NCBI GenBank assembly: GCA_964016985.1
Contig: OZ024827.1
Location: 24,510,933 to 24,574,932 of the forward strand
Direction of reading: 5' to 3'
Length of the DNA stretch: 64,000 nt
From: Anodontia alba
Taxonomy: Eukaryota > Mollusca > Bivalvia > Lucinida > Lucinidae
Part shown: one piece after another, positions 1 to 10,787 of the stretch
Layout: each line of letters opens with the position of its first letter
Position numbering within the stretch: position 1 is the first letter of the stretch
Program-made: the position numbers and the translations under genes
The notes under the pieces: generated by a model
Database searches by the model: none
The model's input: only the letters and a program-made list of their open reading frames with translations
Told to the model about the DNA's origin: nothing

Positions 1-80
1 GAAATATAGAAAATATCAGAAATTTTTATCTGAAAACTTTCAGTTTTTGGTGGTGGAATTTCAATATATTTGCAAAATGG
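1..80 (+). mobile_element. Family A MITE, right arm only (cut by window edge)
   Basis: The first bases match the right arm of family A: an ATCAG/CTGAAA hairpin followed by TTTTTGGTGGTG and CAATATATTTG. The usual terminus is degraded, and the left part lies outside the window. Confidence 0.7.
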
Positions 81-785
81 ACTTAAGCTTTCGGGCATGT
101 TAAGGTGTCTGAAAAACATCATAATATGATATAATTCCTCTGATTCAATAACCATTTATGGTCTATGATGGGCACGCACTCATATGACCTTTATGTCAAT
201 AGTCAACCCAACACTGCGCATCCGCGAAATTTGATTAGAAGTTTTCTGTATAATACGTGTATGTTCAACAGGATACATTGATGCTGTACGTGAGCGACGT
301 TAAGCGTCAATCAGACTATTTACCCAGCAGACACACAACGCTGAAACAACGTCGCATCAAAGTCAATGCAACTCATGACATGTTTAAACGGCATTTGCCG
401 CTATGTAGACTCTAGGTCTTCGTTGTCCAATGGCAGAAGGGTCTTTTATTTGTGTTTTGCACCATATACAACAATATGGCGCTAGCAAATAAAACATGGT
501 AGAGAATATGTTCAGGAATAGCCACGATCAAAGAACACATCCTACCATTTCCATCAAACAAACAACCTTATAATAACGTTGTTTGGACGTCGCTGCGACG
601 TCATGACCATTAACCAAACAATAAATATTAAAGGCACATACTATGTGATGCTGATATATCGCCGTGTACCTGAAAAGAAAATGGTCACGACTTCTAGAAC
701 GAACAGAACAGAAATCTATAGCAATAATAAAATAACCCACAAAAGGCTATCACAATCTATATAGATTCACACAGGCATCGAAAGT
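81..785. other. Interval without recognised feature
   Basis: No gene or clear repeat was recognised. A short CAACGTCGCATCAAAGTCAA stretch near 345-370 resembles the GACGTT repeats at 37.4-37.6 kb. Short open frames here have no recognisable motif. Confidence 0.4.
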
Positions 786-863
786 ACCCTGCTAGCATTC
801 TTTATAAATCTATAGCGGGCCGATAACGGCCTGCTTTAGATTTTTATTGAATGCTTACTGGGT
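786..863. mobile_element. Family C hairpin element, 78 bp
   Basis: Imperfect inverted repeat with ends ACCCTGCTAGCATTC and GAATGCTTACTGGGT around a GGGCCGATAACGGCC core. It is the same design as the hairpins at 4.5, 15.9, 44.7 and 49.2 kb. Confidence 0.75.
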
Positions 864-1429
864 AGAAATATCATAGCTCCAGACGGGAAGGGTTATCAGG
901 AATAAAAACAATAAAAACTATCACCAATTCTGGTTAAAAATGCCATATCTGGAGCTATAACAATGCAAGACAAATTTACGCAAAACGGAAACAAACCTTG
1001 GGCAGTTACATGTACCACTGAACAGAACAAAGAGGAACCGAATAAAAATAAATAAATAAAAAATAAAAAATAAATAAAAATCGTTTTGAACGGGCAGTAG
1101 TCCGACTACTTGGGATATACATCTATATAGTTCAAACGTATCATTAATACAATAATACAAAGAAATTATGAAGAACTGAATTAAAGTTCAACGTTAGGGT
1201 TTTCCTCTTTTGTAAAATCAATGCATGTCGATTCAACTTGCACTTTGGACTTGAATGAACTGCATTGTCGCACAGAAAACAAGCACATACATTTAGTAAG
1301 GCGGCAGTAGCGGAAAACCTTGTTTATGCAGGTGGGGTAAGGGGTCGTGGCTATCACTAATCACACGCAGCGTATTTGAAATTTATCGAGTTCAGCCTTT
1401 CAGCCCTGTAGACCATGACAGATACTTTT

Positions 1430-1484
1430 GCAAACAGTGTAGATCAAGATGAGACAGCTCGTAAGGATCTACTATGCTGTTTGC
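1430..1484. repeat. Short family H hairpin (CAAACAGTGTAGAT type)
   Basis: Imperfect inverted repeat: GCAAACAGTGTAGATC on the left is mirrored by GATCTACTATGCTGTTTGC on the right. Confidence 0.7.
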
Positions 1485-1588
1485 CATTCTGCTTTTGATT
1501 TACAACTGTCACTCTTTTGGCAGCAATGGACGTGTCCAAATGCAGCGACGGAAGAGTCTATTTCGGAAACGCAAGTTTGAAAGGGTTG

Positions 1589-1622
1589 CATCACGAAAAC
1601 ATACCTAATCAATTTTGACCCC
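1589..1622 (+). mobile_element. 34-bp stub of family A left end
   Basis: CATCACGAAAACATACCTA followed by ATTTTGACCCC is the left terminus of family A. It stops abruptly and is joined to the right half of a B4-type element (1623-1695). Confidence 0.7.
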
Positions 1623-1697
1623 CTGCGGCGTTTGATCTAGGTCTGCACTGTTTGTCAGTTACCTGTTTAGAGGTCTCCAATCTTCAATGAGTTAAGT
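1623..1697 (+). mobile_element. Right half of a B4-type TTAA MITE
   Basis: The stretch GTTTGATCTAGGTCTGCACT, then CAGTTACCTGTTTAGAGGTC and CTCCAATCTTCAATG, parallels the right half of the element at 50530-50737. The left half is replaced by the family A stub. Confidence 0.55.
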
Positions 1698-1889
1698 AAA
1701 ACTCCTGTGTTGATAATATAATGCATGCGTACTTTTCATGTTCTCATGCATGGTATAATGAATGTGTCTATAAACATGGTTAAAAGATATTTGTATTTGT
1801 ATTTTACTTTTTCATAGTCGCAATTTTCCAAGTGAAATAGCACAGGGAACGGCCTAGACTAAAGAGCCAACGCTATTTATTCACTGGAA

Positions 1890-2025
1890 ATTCGGGTCAC
1901 CGAGGGTCGAGCCGGTCAGTTTTTCTAACCACACTTTTCCTGGGCAGGCCAAGTCCTCAAAGCGGTTAATCGGTATCCGTGCACATTCCTTCGTCAGAAA
2001 CTGACAGCTGCTTTTCTTGAATCAG
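1890..2025 (-). mobile_element. SINE fragment (3' half)
   Basis: Reverse-strand match to the body of the tRNA-derived SINE at 33.4 and 36.8 kb: TCGAGCCGGTCAGTTTT, CTAACCACAC, AGCGGTTAA, GTGCACATTC, CAGAAACTGACA. The tRNA-like head is missing. Confidence 0.75.
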
Positions 2026-2109
2026 CATCCTTATGGAATCCGAAACTTTAAAGTAATTACAATATGTAACCTTATCCATAAGGTCATGAGTGAAACCGCA
2101 GAACATTAA

Positions 2110-2301
2110 CCCTTATCCTGCTGTTCACGACAATCCCTACCTATGCAAACAGTGTAGATCCAGATCAGATGGCTTCTGATCAGGATCTACACTGTTTGCC
2201 ATAAAATATGTAAATTGCTATCAAAAACCCTGATCGACTAATCTGATTGACTGGAAATTAGAAGTGGGCGTGGTATCTTAATTTATTCAGCATGACAAGG
2301 G
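2110..2301 (+). mobile_element. TTAA-flanked MITE, subfamily B1
   Basis: Preceded by TTAA and starts CCCTTATCCTGCTG; ends TTCAGCATGACAAGGG followed by ATAA, a decayed TTAA. It carries the GCAAACAGTGTAGATCCAG hairpin and the body motif GAAGTGGGCGTGG. TTAA duplication with C-rich ends is typical of piggyBac-type elements. Confidence 0.75.
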
Positions 2302-2458
2302 ATAATATCAGAAAAATCTTTAGGGTTGCAACGTCAAGAAACGACCTTTCGGTCATGTGCGCCCAGCGAAGATTTAGATCAACCTGCGTTTTCCTACATT
2401 ATGGTCATAATCTTCATTGAGCGTATTTTAGATGGCCAAGGATGCAAAGGTTCTTCAT

Positions 2459-2529
2459 GCGGACAACGAAGACTCAGATCAGACTGCGCGGATGCGCAGT
2501 CTGATCTGAGTCTTCGTTTGATGCACAAC
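2459..2529. repeat. Family H hairpin (GCGAAGACTC type)
   Basis: Near-perfect inverted repeat: ACGAAGACTCAGATCAGACT, then GCGCGGATGCGC, then the mirror image. An imperfect related half lies just upstream at 2358-2440. Confidence 0.75.
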
Positions 2530-3470
2530 GTTTTCTCACGTTGCAGATTATTATATTTCACTGCTTGATAGAAAACAATGACAATTAACCAATTAAATGC
2601 CTAGGAGGTTGCATTAAACTCGTCCATCATGAATGCCAGAATGGTCCATTACTTGTCTAAAGGGGTCATGTTTTGCAATTACTCTAGATTGTTTTGTTAC
2701 TTCAATTCTGCGCCATCTGATCTGGGTCTACACCACTTATTTGTGTCCTATTCAGTTAATGAATTAACCCTTTCACACCCGAATTTCTGACATGGATACT
2801 TCTATCTCTGAGCTTGGACACATTCACTGTTGTAAATAGGGGTGTTTTAGTCAAAATTCAATAACACAATGCCCAACTGAGTAAATCCTGATGAGATGGG
2901 TTTTTTTCGAGCCGTCTCATCTGGATATGCACTATTTACAAAGGTATCAGTATTGGTCTGTAGGGGTGGAATGGTTACCATTTTACGATACTCTGCATAG
3001 TTGAACTTAAAGACTAAATGACGTCGGGCAAAGTAAATCGATGAAATGGGATCTACTATGAAGCTTTTTATAGTAGACCCATTTTCTGAAGGCAGACTAA
3101 AACGTTTTGTCAAGGCTGCTTCCCCTGTAAGTGTATCTATTCTCCCCATTTGAAAAATTAAAAAAAAACAAAAAAAAAAAAAACAACAAAAAACATACAA
3201 AAAAAAAAAATAGTTTTATGGATGACTGTACTCTTTTTCAAAGTTAAGCATTTGCTGTATTGATGAAACAAAATAATTTACAAATTGTATGCAATAACCG
3301 CCGCCAGTCTTTATAACCAGCAGATAGCCCATATACATGTATATTTTCTTATTACAAAGCAATATAATGAAAGTGCTTTTCTTTAATGCCAACAATCTAG
3401 GAAACCACCAGACTTTATATCCAGTAAACTGCCAGTTTATAGAAACGGACTGGACATTTCTAACGTTTAA

Positions 3471-3708
3471 TCTTTACCACTCTCTGGACTAATTCAACAG
3501 ACGGAAAATTGATAATATTTTCTTATTTTTCACAGAAAACAGGATTTGACATTTCGTGCAAATTGTCTCCAATGGAGACAATTTGCATGAAATGTCAAAA
3601 CCTGTTTTCTGTATAAAAGAAGAAGAAGAAGAAGAAGAAGAAGAAGAAGAAGAAAAAAAAACATTTCAAAATGTCGTTTACTAAAACTTTTACCCGGAGT
3701 GCTAAGCG
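3471..3708 (+). mobile_element. TTAA-flanked MITE, subfamily B5, with GAA microsatellite
   Basis: TTAA lies on both sides (3467-3470 and 3709-3712). Left end TCTTTACCACTC, right end GAGTGCTAAGCG. A central hairpin (about 3536-3616) has CAGAAAACAGGATTTGACAT arms, and a (GAA)n tract fills 3617-3652. Confidence 0.75.
3617..3652. repeat. (GAA)n microsatellite
   Basis: About 12 trinucleotide units lie directly after the hairpin arm of a B5 element. Confidence 0.9.
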
Positions 3709-3963
3709 TTAAGATAAATGAAGGCGAGATAAAGTATTCCAGTAAGTGATAAACGTAAACTTCTCTTTTAGCGCCATTCATTGCTGTATTCAGTAACGCA
3801 GATTCTTGATACTGGAAAGACGCGTGCTGAATTTCAAGTGACTCGTAACTGTAAGGGACACTGGGCCATGGTGGTCCACATGTGCAGTCGTTTCTTGCTA
3901 GGCGTGACACATACAATTTTTCTTCAAGTGGTCAAGACTAGTTGCGCTCTTATGGGGACTGGA

Positions 3964-4220
3964 GAAGCTTGGTAGATTTTCCGCCATATTTTTACAATAT
4001 TTTACATGGGAGTCAACTTTTGTGACTTCCTGCGTATCAAGCTCTTTCTAGAAAGGGGTCTACTCTAAAATGAAAGAACTTGCTCCCGTTGGAAGCAAAT
4101 TCTTTGCTTTTAGAGTAAACATTTTTCCAAAAGGAGCAAGACCAATTTGATAAAGTTGTTTTCCTTGAAAGTGTATTGCAGAACGAACATGTCGTAGAGT
4201 CAGACCAGAGATTGAATATT
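3964..4220 (+). mobile_element. Family D element (degenerate)
   Basis: Shares TTGGTAGATTTTCCGCCA, GGGGTCTACTCTAAAA, AAGCAAATTCTTTGCTTTTA and AGTTGTTTTCCTTG with copies at 11.7, 14.8, 31.2, 44.0, 48.9 and 60.3 kb. The outer ends are hard to place. Confidence 0.55.
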
Positions 4221-4507
4221 AGACGCACGTAGGCCAGATGTTTGGCGGTTTGCACTTTTCGACAAAGTTTTTTGGTTTCCTCTGCCAACCGTCACAATAT
4301 ATCAAGAATTATCTGCAGCTATGCTGTTAGTCTATAAACCTCAGAGACAGATTTACTACTCCAAGTTAAATTGAAGCGTCATTGCCTCTTCTTAATTAGT
4401 TTTCTTTAATTAAAGAATAGTACATTATTGATGATTCCTAACAACATACCGTTATCAATAAATACACTCACTGACATTTGGAGAGCACACTGAATCACAG
4501 ACAAGAG

Positions 4508-4607
4508 TCCCAGCTACCATTCTACTAAAATCTATATTGGACCGTTATCGGCCCGACAGAAATTCTGTCGGGCCTATAACGGTCCAATACACATTTCAAT
4601 ATAATGC
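4508..4607. mobile_element. Family C hairpin element
   Basis: Inverted repeat with CCCAGCTACCATTCTACT at the left. TTGGACCGTTATCGGCCCGA is mirrored by TCGGGCCTATAACGGTCCAA around a GAAATTC centre. The right terminus is decayed. Confidence 0.75.
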
Positions 4608-4809
4608 ACGCTCGGATTCTTCTAGCCCCGATACATACATAGGTGTTGTAGGTTTCCCAAGTATTCAGACAGATAGGTTTGAACAAACCGTGCATAATCA
4701 GATGTCGCAGAACGCATTATCCAATCAGGATTCAGTAAAAGCTACATTTATAAATGATGGCCTTGAAAACAAAGAATATACAAACGAACGAAAATCTTGA
4801 ATTTCGGTA

Positions 4810-5420
4810 ATATTAAGACTCTTCATAAAGCAGCATTGTAGTTTGCAGGGCTGCACGTGGCCTCTGGCACCGGCTTAAGCGTTGCTGTATTTTCAAAGAT
4901 ATCAGAATACCTCGAATGATCCTAAAGGAAATGAAAATAAAAACTGCACAGCTTGCCACTCCTCCAGCAGTTTTAAATACTTCGCCAGGTACTAAAATGA
5001 ACTTGTTATGCCCACAACTTCGAAGCCGTTGGAGGGGCATATTGCTTTTCGGGCGTTTGTCCGTCCGTTCGTCATACTTTTCTTGTGAACAAGATATCTG
5101 GATAACTATTTGAGCTAGGGCGTTGAAACTTGGCGTGCTTACTTGGTCTGTGGATTAGATTACCTATCAACTTAAAAAATAATCGGATTAATTTGTTAGA
5201 AATATTTCCCTTTTAAACTATGTCATTTTGTATAGACGGGGGCCTATAGTTGAGGACATAGAGTTTTACAGACGCACATTCTTACTCTAAATTTCAAGAC
5301 AAGTTTGGTAAGAACTTAAGTGTAATGGATACACTTTCAAAGGACACAGTTCTGTCAAATTTGGTTGTGCTCCTTTCTTGCGGAACATCATCCAGGTGTA
5401 TCAAATCCCTTTAAGGATGT
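4810..5420. other. Unclassified stretch, possibly repeat-derived
   Basis: Contains TTGTCCGTCCGTTCGTC and GTTGAAACTTGGCGTG, motifs that look repeat-like, but no second copy was found here and no coding function can be assigned. Confidence 0.25.
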
Positions 5421-5604
5421 CTGAATGTTTATTGTAATTATGGTAGCCCTGAGAAGTGAAGACTCGGATAAGAGGCTGCAGCTTCTGGTCACAGTCTACC
5501 ATATTTATCCTAAATATTGGGATACCTTATCTACATACCATTCTTGTCCTAAAATTCGAAATAGTCCATTCTGCTTCGCGTTGATGTATCTAAAATATTG
5601 TTAT

Positions 5605-6400
5605 ATTGTTACGGCATATCACTCCTATCTTCGATTATCTGCCTTGGCAGATTACGTACAGCTTCTAAGTATATATTCAATCTCTGACCACTGCGTTAAA
5701 GAGTTGACTCTTTGGCTCAGTGGTTAGAACTTTGGATTTTTATCCGAACAGATCTGGTTCGAATCCCACGACAGGCGGAAATTTTTTCAGCTATGCTGGG
5801 GCTTGTCCGATGTTGGACTTTACTTCTCCGAAGGTGGCTTCACTTCATCATAAATGATGACTTCCTTGAAAAGTGGGAGTGCTACGGCCTATCACTCCTA
5901 CCTATGATTATCTGCCTTGGCAGATTACGCACAACTTCTAAGTATATATTCAACCTCTGACAACTGCGTCAAAGAGTCGACTCTTTGGCTCAGTGGTTAG
6001 AGCATTGGATTTTTATCCGGACAGACCTGGTTCGAATCCCACGATTGGCGGGAAACGTTTCAGCTATGCTTCATTCCTATATTACGACTTCCTATATCAA
6101 GACGTCCGAGATTGGACTTTACTTCTCCGAAAATGGCTTCACGTCATCATAAATGATGATTTTCTTGAAGAGGGGGAGTGCTACGGCCTATCACTTCTAC
6201 CTTCGATTATCTGCCTTTGCAGATTACGCATAGCTTCTAAGTATATATTCAATCTCTGACAACTGCGTCAGGGAGTCGACTCTTAGGCTCAGTGGTTAGA
6301 ACACTGGATTTTTATCCGGGCAGACCGGATTCGAATCCCACGGAAGGCGTGAAATTTTTAAAGCTGTGCCTCATTCCTTTGTTACGATTTTCATGTCGTA
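5605..6400 (+). repeat. Tandem array of tRNA-like (SINE-type) units
   Basis: Three heads start at about 5701, 5974 and 6273 (periods 273 and 299). Each has an A-box-like TGGCTCAGTGGTTAGA and a B-box-like GGTTCGAATCCCA (GATTCGAATCCCA in the third). Between heads lies a shared body with ATCATAAATGATGA, GATTATCTGCC and TCTAAGTATATATTCAA. The array begins with a headless body at about 5605. The tRNA-like part does not fold cleanly, so I read it as SINE-derived rather than as functional tRNA genes. Confidence 0.8.
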
Positions 6401-6412
6401 AGAGTATGTATT

Positions 6413-6470
6413 TCAAACAGTGTAGACCCTGATCAGATGCGGCATCTGATCTGGGTCTACACTGTTTACT
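6413..6470. repeat. Short family H hairpin
   Basis: CAAACAGTGTAGACCCTGAT mirrored across GCGGC by ATCTGGGTCTACACTGTTT. Confidence 0.75.
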
Positions 6471-6479
6471 AAAGCTTAT

Positions 6480-6890
6480 CTGTCCCAAATAGAAAAGGTT
6501 ATTACGGTATATTGCTTGTCACTTAGGCAGCAGTTTAAGACACATAAACAGGCAGAAAAGGGACGTTTTTCAATATTTAGGACAAGTATGGTACGGTGTC
6601 CAAACAATTACGGTAAAGGAGATATTTCCGACAACTAATAAACTATAGAAGTTAATTTGCTCGCAGAAAATGCATCGGAAATTGCTCGACTTTATGATCC
6701 ATTTTATTTCTTCTTGTATTTACGAATTTATGTTTATTGAATGAATAATTGTTAATTACTTTTAACAGTTTTGTCCCAAATGATGCAATGCATATTCAGT
6801 TTTAATTTATTTTCTTTGAAAAGTGATTAGCTGTAAAGTGTTGGTTTTTTTTTTTTTATTTTATCGCACTGTTTAAGAACTGCTTCATTA
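6480..6890. other. Interval without recognised feature
   Basis: AT-rich sequence with a T-run near 6846-6857. No gene or repeat was recognised. Confidence 0.4.
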
Positions 6891-6891
6891 T

Positions 6892-7051
6892 CATCACGAA
6901 AACATACCTATATCGAGGCGGTTCTAACGAGTACCCACATTCTATGTTTTGAGCAGAAATAAGAAAAAAAAAATCCGAATTTTTATCTAAAATTTTTCAT
7001 TTTTTGGTGGTAAAATTTTCAGTATATTTGAATAGGCTTGTTTTCGTAATG
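6892..7051 (+). mobile_element. Family A MITE with internal deletion
   Basis: Both termini are present (CATCACGAAAAC and GTTTTCGTAATG). The left arm and left half of the central palindrome are gone: CCTATAT runs straight into CGAGGCGGTTCTAACGAG. Length 160 bp against about 280 in intact copies. Confidence 0.85.
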
Positions 7052-7107
7052 CATTATTTAAACCAGATATTGGGTAAGATCACGTTAAGCCCCCGAGTAA
7101 TTTTCCT

Positions 7108-7264
7108 ACTGATTGTTCCAAGGCGGTTCCTCTGATGCAGTTCTTGTTTATTTGTGCGTGTGTAGTTTCATATGTGGCATTTGTGGAGTCCTTACCCGTT
7201 CCTCATCTCACCTTCCTTTGGTGTCTCGGGAAGGCTGTGCTTCGACATTGTGGCATTTTCTGGG
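7108..7264 (-). mobile_element. Family E repeat fragment
   Basis: The reverse strand shares the AGTTCTTGTTTATTTGTGCG context, CTCATCTCACCTTCCTTTG, TCGGGAAGGCTGTGCTTCG and TGGCATTTTCTGGG with copies at 16.7, 50.3 and 63.6 kb. It abuts a family A element at 7265. Confidence 0.6.
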
Positions 7265-7551
7265 CATCAAGAAAACATGCGTATACAATTCTGACCCCCC
7301 TGAAACCCCACTTTTACATAGTTTACAGGGGTATACATTAGTTTACAGGGGTATACATTATCTTTCTTATTCTGCTCAAAAACATAAATTGTGGGCACTC
7401 GTTAGAACCACCTCACCGAGGTGGTTCTAACGAGTACCCACAATCTATGTTTTGAGCAGAAATATGAAAAATATCAGAATTTTTTATCTGAAAATTTTCA
7501 TTTTTGGTGGTAAAATTTTCGGTATATTTTAATAGGCATGTTTTCGTAATG
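7265..7551 (+). mobile_element. Family A MITE, complete
   Basis: Ends CATCAAGAAAAC and GTTTTCGTAATG. The central palindrome is around 7424. The segment TAGTTTACAGGGGTATACAT in the left arm is duplicated in tandem (about 7318-7359), a change unique to this copy. Confidence 0.9.
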
Positions 7552-7810
7552 ATCTTCTCTTTTACTTTTAATAAAGAAATGCTGACCAGGAACATAATGG
7601 CAGATTTTTAAAGGGATAGATATTATCTACAGGAGACATAATATCAAAGCAAGTGTTTTGTAAATCTGAAACCCTACATCATTTCTACTAGTTAGAACTG
7701 GAAGACTGAAAGTATAAAATAATACTTCAAAGACCGTTGTTACTGGAATTTCTATTGATCATTTATCTGTTTGAATAATCATAACGTCTTCGGTCCCATA
7801 TACATTTTAA

Positions 7811-7973
7811 CCCTTGCCATGCTGAATAAATTAAGCTGCCACGCCCACTTCTAATTTTCAGCCAATCAGATTACTTGATCCAGATTCTTTATGTAATTTT
7901 AAATACTGAATTGCAAACAGTGCAGATCCAGAAGTTAAGTAATCTGGATCTACAATGTTTGCAAAGACAGGGT
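7811..7973 (-). mobile_element. TTAA MITE, subfamily B1 (reversed)
   Basis: TTAA at 7807-7810 is followed by CCCTTGCCATGCTGAATAAA and CCACGCCCACTTC. The hairpin GCAAACAGTGCAGATCCAGA is inside. The other end is decayed after ACAGGG. Confidence 0.7.
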
Positions 7974-8282
7974 ATATCTAGGTTTAAGTAGGGTCAGGGT
8001 ATGCTTTAGCACTCTGTCAGAGGAATCGTTAGATGACAATTAGTCCACAGAAAATAAGACAGCTGGTGTTAAGAGACGTGTTGGGGCCGTAATAAGTCTC
8101 CTCGCTATTCGTCATAGTGAAGTTTTTGTTTGCCTTTTCTTGGGATCATTGAGGTCATTAGGATATCTTGGAAATTCCAGTTCCGCTTAAGCCGGTTCAA
8201 GCGGGCAGGGGCCGTATACAACCCTGCAATCTTCATTGCTGCAATATGATGCGCAAAGCACGAAAATGGCCCTTACGAAGTG

Positions 8283-8350
8283 TGCGGAAAACGCAGGCCC
8301 TGATCAGCCTGTGCATAAGCGCAGGCTGATCTGGGCCTTCGTTCTCCGCT
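8283..8350. repeat. Family H hairpin
   Basis: AACGCAGGCCCTGATCAGCC and its mirror image around GTGCATAAGCGC. Confidence 0.7.
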
Positions 8351-8674
8351 TACAGAATCAAAGGATACTGTAGTATATGTGGACGAACATAAAATGCCCA
8401 GATTAGACTGCACAGATGCGCGCAAAATGCGGGACTCCGATTTTCGTTGTTTTATGTTCAGGGTTTCAAAGGGCAACTTTTAGACATTTTCTTTGACAAA
8501 TATGTTTAAATGTTGTCTGCTTTTATATATACTCAACAGGATAAAGCGTTCAACTTGGGAATCTTTCTGATACTTCTTTGATCATCTCTAATGTGTTGAT
8601 CTCGTCATTTTGGTGTGAGTTCCAGACGGCGAACAGTAAATTGGGTCGAACGAGGGAGTTTTAGAGTTAATCCT

Positions 8675-8765
8675 ATCCAAGGGAGACAACAGTTATGAGT
8701 TCCTGCTAGCTTTCCGGCTGTGCAGGACAGCTAGCGGGAAGTCATAAATGCTGTCTCCCTTGGAT
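8675..8765. repeat. Palindromic hairpin with GGGAGACA arms
   Basis: ATCCAAGGGAGACAACAGTT and GAGTTCCTGCTAGCT are mirrored by AGCTAGCGGGAAGTC and GCTGTCTCCCTTGGAT. The GTCTCCCTTG end also occurs inside family D elements. Confidence 0.7.
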
Positions 8766-8835
8766 AAAATGGTCGAAGTATAATGTCCAGTTCAAGTTCT
8801 CTGGGCTGTTCGTTCCGCTTTATTATTACTCGTCG

Positions 8836-9120
8836 CATCACGAAAATATGCCTATGTAATTTTGACCCCCCCCCACCCCCTGTAACCCCATGTTATGTAG
8901 AACAAATGAGGTTTGTAGGGGTATACATTATTTATCTTATTTCTGTTATAAAACTTAAATTGTGATACCTGTTAGAACCGCCTCGATGAGGCGGTTCTAA
9001 CAAGTACCCACAATCTGTGTTTCGAGCAAAAATAACAAAAAATCAAATATTCATCTGAAACTTTTTATTTGTGCAGCCCTAAAAAGAGTCATGATATTGA
9101 ATGGGCGTGTTTTCGTAATG
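8836..9120 (+). mobile_element. Family A MITE, diverged
   Basis: Ends CATCACGAAAAT and TTTTCGTAATG. The central palindrome TAGAACCGCCTCG is kept. The C-run is expanded near 8868-8880 and the right arm is rearranged. Confidence 0.85.
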
Positions 9121-9515
9121 GCACCTTGCGAACACGTTGGGAGGTTGTGTTTTGTAAACGAGGTCTAGCATGGGTAATATGCACGTTTATTTTTGCTGTT
9201 GACTGTAAAAGTCCGGTTCTTTCACCGCGCGGTCCAAAGTCTTTATTGGCTAATCTTTTCTGAAACTGATAAAACTGTCTCGCTGATCCACATCAATCTA
9301 TTTAACCTTTGGTATGCCCAAAATTAGAAGACGGTTTCTCCTATTGTCCCCAGTACTTAGCACTTGCTGATGGTTCTAAAGGACTCAATATTTCATATAC
9401 ATCATCATTAGAGGAGAGCACTTACTCGTACATAAGATATTGAGCCACTGTTTTATATTAAACAAAAGGAAAAAAAATAAAATATTTTAAACTGCTGTCT
9501 GCTAGAAAGTATCAA

Positions 9516-9671
9516 CGCTTAGCATTCTGGGTAAAATTTTCAGCAGACGACATTTCGCAGTATTTTTCTTATTTTTCCCAGAAAACAGAATTTGATATTT
9601 CATATTGTCTTGAATGGAAAAAAATATCACAAATGTGTCGTCTGCTGAATTAGCCCAGAGAGTGGTAAACA
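9516..9671 (-). mobile_element. TTAA MITE, subfamily B5 (reversed, diverged)
   Basis: Starts CGCTTAGCATTCTGGG after TCAA and ends GAGTGGTAAACA before TTAA (9672-9675). The internal hairpin keeps CAGAAAACAGAATTTGATAT. AGCAGACGACATTT near the left recurs as a partial inverted copy. Confidence 0.65.
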
Positions 9672-10040
9672 TTAAGATACGAAGCCAGATCCATCAAGCC
9701 AACTTGAAAAGTGTAAACGATTCTCCTTCTGAGACTTTTAATATAAGATAGATCTAATTAAAAAGTGACTTAAAAGAAAACAAATGGTAACGGAGTGTTC
9801 GACCTATTTATTCGCGAGATAAATTAAATGGGACAAATCTGTTTTTGTCACATCTGTGAGTGGCATAATTAGTGATATCAATAAAGTCAATCATTGGAGC
9901 ACGCATATATGACGTCGACTAAAACAGGGCTTTCTTTTTTCCAAGTTCTATCACCGTCATTCTGTATTAATGCCTAGATATGACGTTGTTTTTAGAAAAT
10001 ACTTCTGAAACAAAGTAAACAAAAACTAAACAAAACAAAA

Positions 10041-10041
<1 letters not shown>

Positions 10042-10073
<32 letters not shown>
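10042..10073. repeat. Poly-A tract
   Basis: An uninterrupted run of about 32 A follows A-rich CAAAACAAAA units. No retroelement body was recognised upstream. Confidence 0.9.
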
Positions 10074-10075
<2 letters not shown>

Positions 10076-10132
10076 AACTAATAACGTTTGTAGCGCGCGC
10101 TAATAATATATGCATCGTTGGGTATCTAAAAT

Positions 10133-10193
10133 GCGAACAGTGAAGATTTTGATCAGACTACACGATTGTGCAGGCTGATCTGAATCTTCACCG
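10133..10193. repeat. Chimeric family H hairpin
   Basis: The left arm starts GCGAACAGTGAAGATT, like the CAAACAGTG type. The right arm ends GAATCTTCACCGGGCGCACA, like the CAGCGAAG type. The GTACATTTTCTGACAT tail follows. Confidence 0.6.
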
Positions 10194-10381
10194 GGCGCAC
10201 ATTATCGAAGGTACATTTTCTGACATCGTGGGTCATTTAGTCTTGACATTTTGTCATATTCTTTCATTAAGGAGCTCTTTATATACTGCCAGACTTGAGT
10301 ACACATCCTTAGTCTTTAACACTTGTAAGTCGGTAAAGAAAACAAACTAACGTTTGCCGACATCCATCCCAGCCTTGTAAA

Positions 10382-10787
10382 ATGAAAGGGCTGAATAGTC
10401 CTGAAATGACAGATTCTATGAGAAACTAATACATTCCAGAAAATCATTTTGCCCTTCATTTAAGCTTGTGAAGCTTCTCCGTCGAAAAAAAAAAAGAGAA
10501 AAAAAACGAGCTTCAACGAACAACACAGGCGCAGATCAGTCTGCGCGGACGCGCAGACTGATCTGTGCCTTTGTTGTTCGCACATATATTAAAGCGAGTT
10601 TTCTCAGCGGCTAATATGGAGACTTGAACCATAGATCAAGCACAAATCGCACTACTTTTTGGTTGGTATCTATTCAATGGCGTACTAATATACACACATG
10701 GTCTATTTTTTGCGCGGATTAATACAGAATTCAATAGAAGTCAAAGCCACTCGCATCGCAACGAAGAATGACAGATAGAATCTGTCA
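10382..10787 (+). mobile_element. Family K element
   Basis: Homologous over its whole length to 47180-47497 in opposite orientation. Shared landmarks are AAGGGCTGAA, GACAGATTCTATGAGAAACT, CGAGCT, TTGTGCGCGGATTAATAC (47 kb form: GTGCGCGGATCAATAC) and GACAGATAGAATCTGTCA. This copy carries an extra GC-rich hairpin at about 10513-10582. Confidence 0.75.
10513..10582. repeat. Family H hairpin inside family K copy
   Basis: GCGCAGATCAGTCTGCGCG and its mirror image with flanking GAACAACA/TTGTTGTTC. The matching place in the 47 kb copy has only a collapsed remnant around CTGATCAG. Confidence 0.75.

Noticed and set aside
3530..3916. 128-codon open frame on the minus strand
   Set aside because: It crosses a MITE hairpin and a (GAA)n tract that reads as poly-Leu. 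No protein signal.
5701..5775. Functional tRNA genes in the 5.7-6.3 kb array
   Set aside because: The A- and B-box motifs are present but the cloverleaf is irregular, and the units carry a common SINE-like body.
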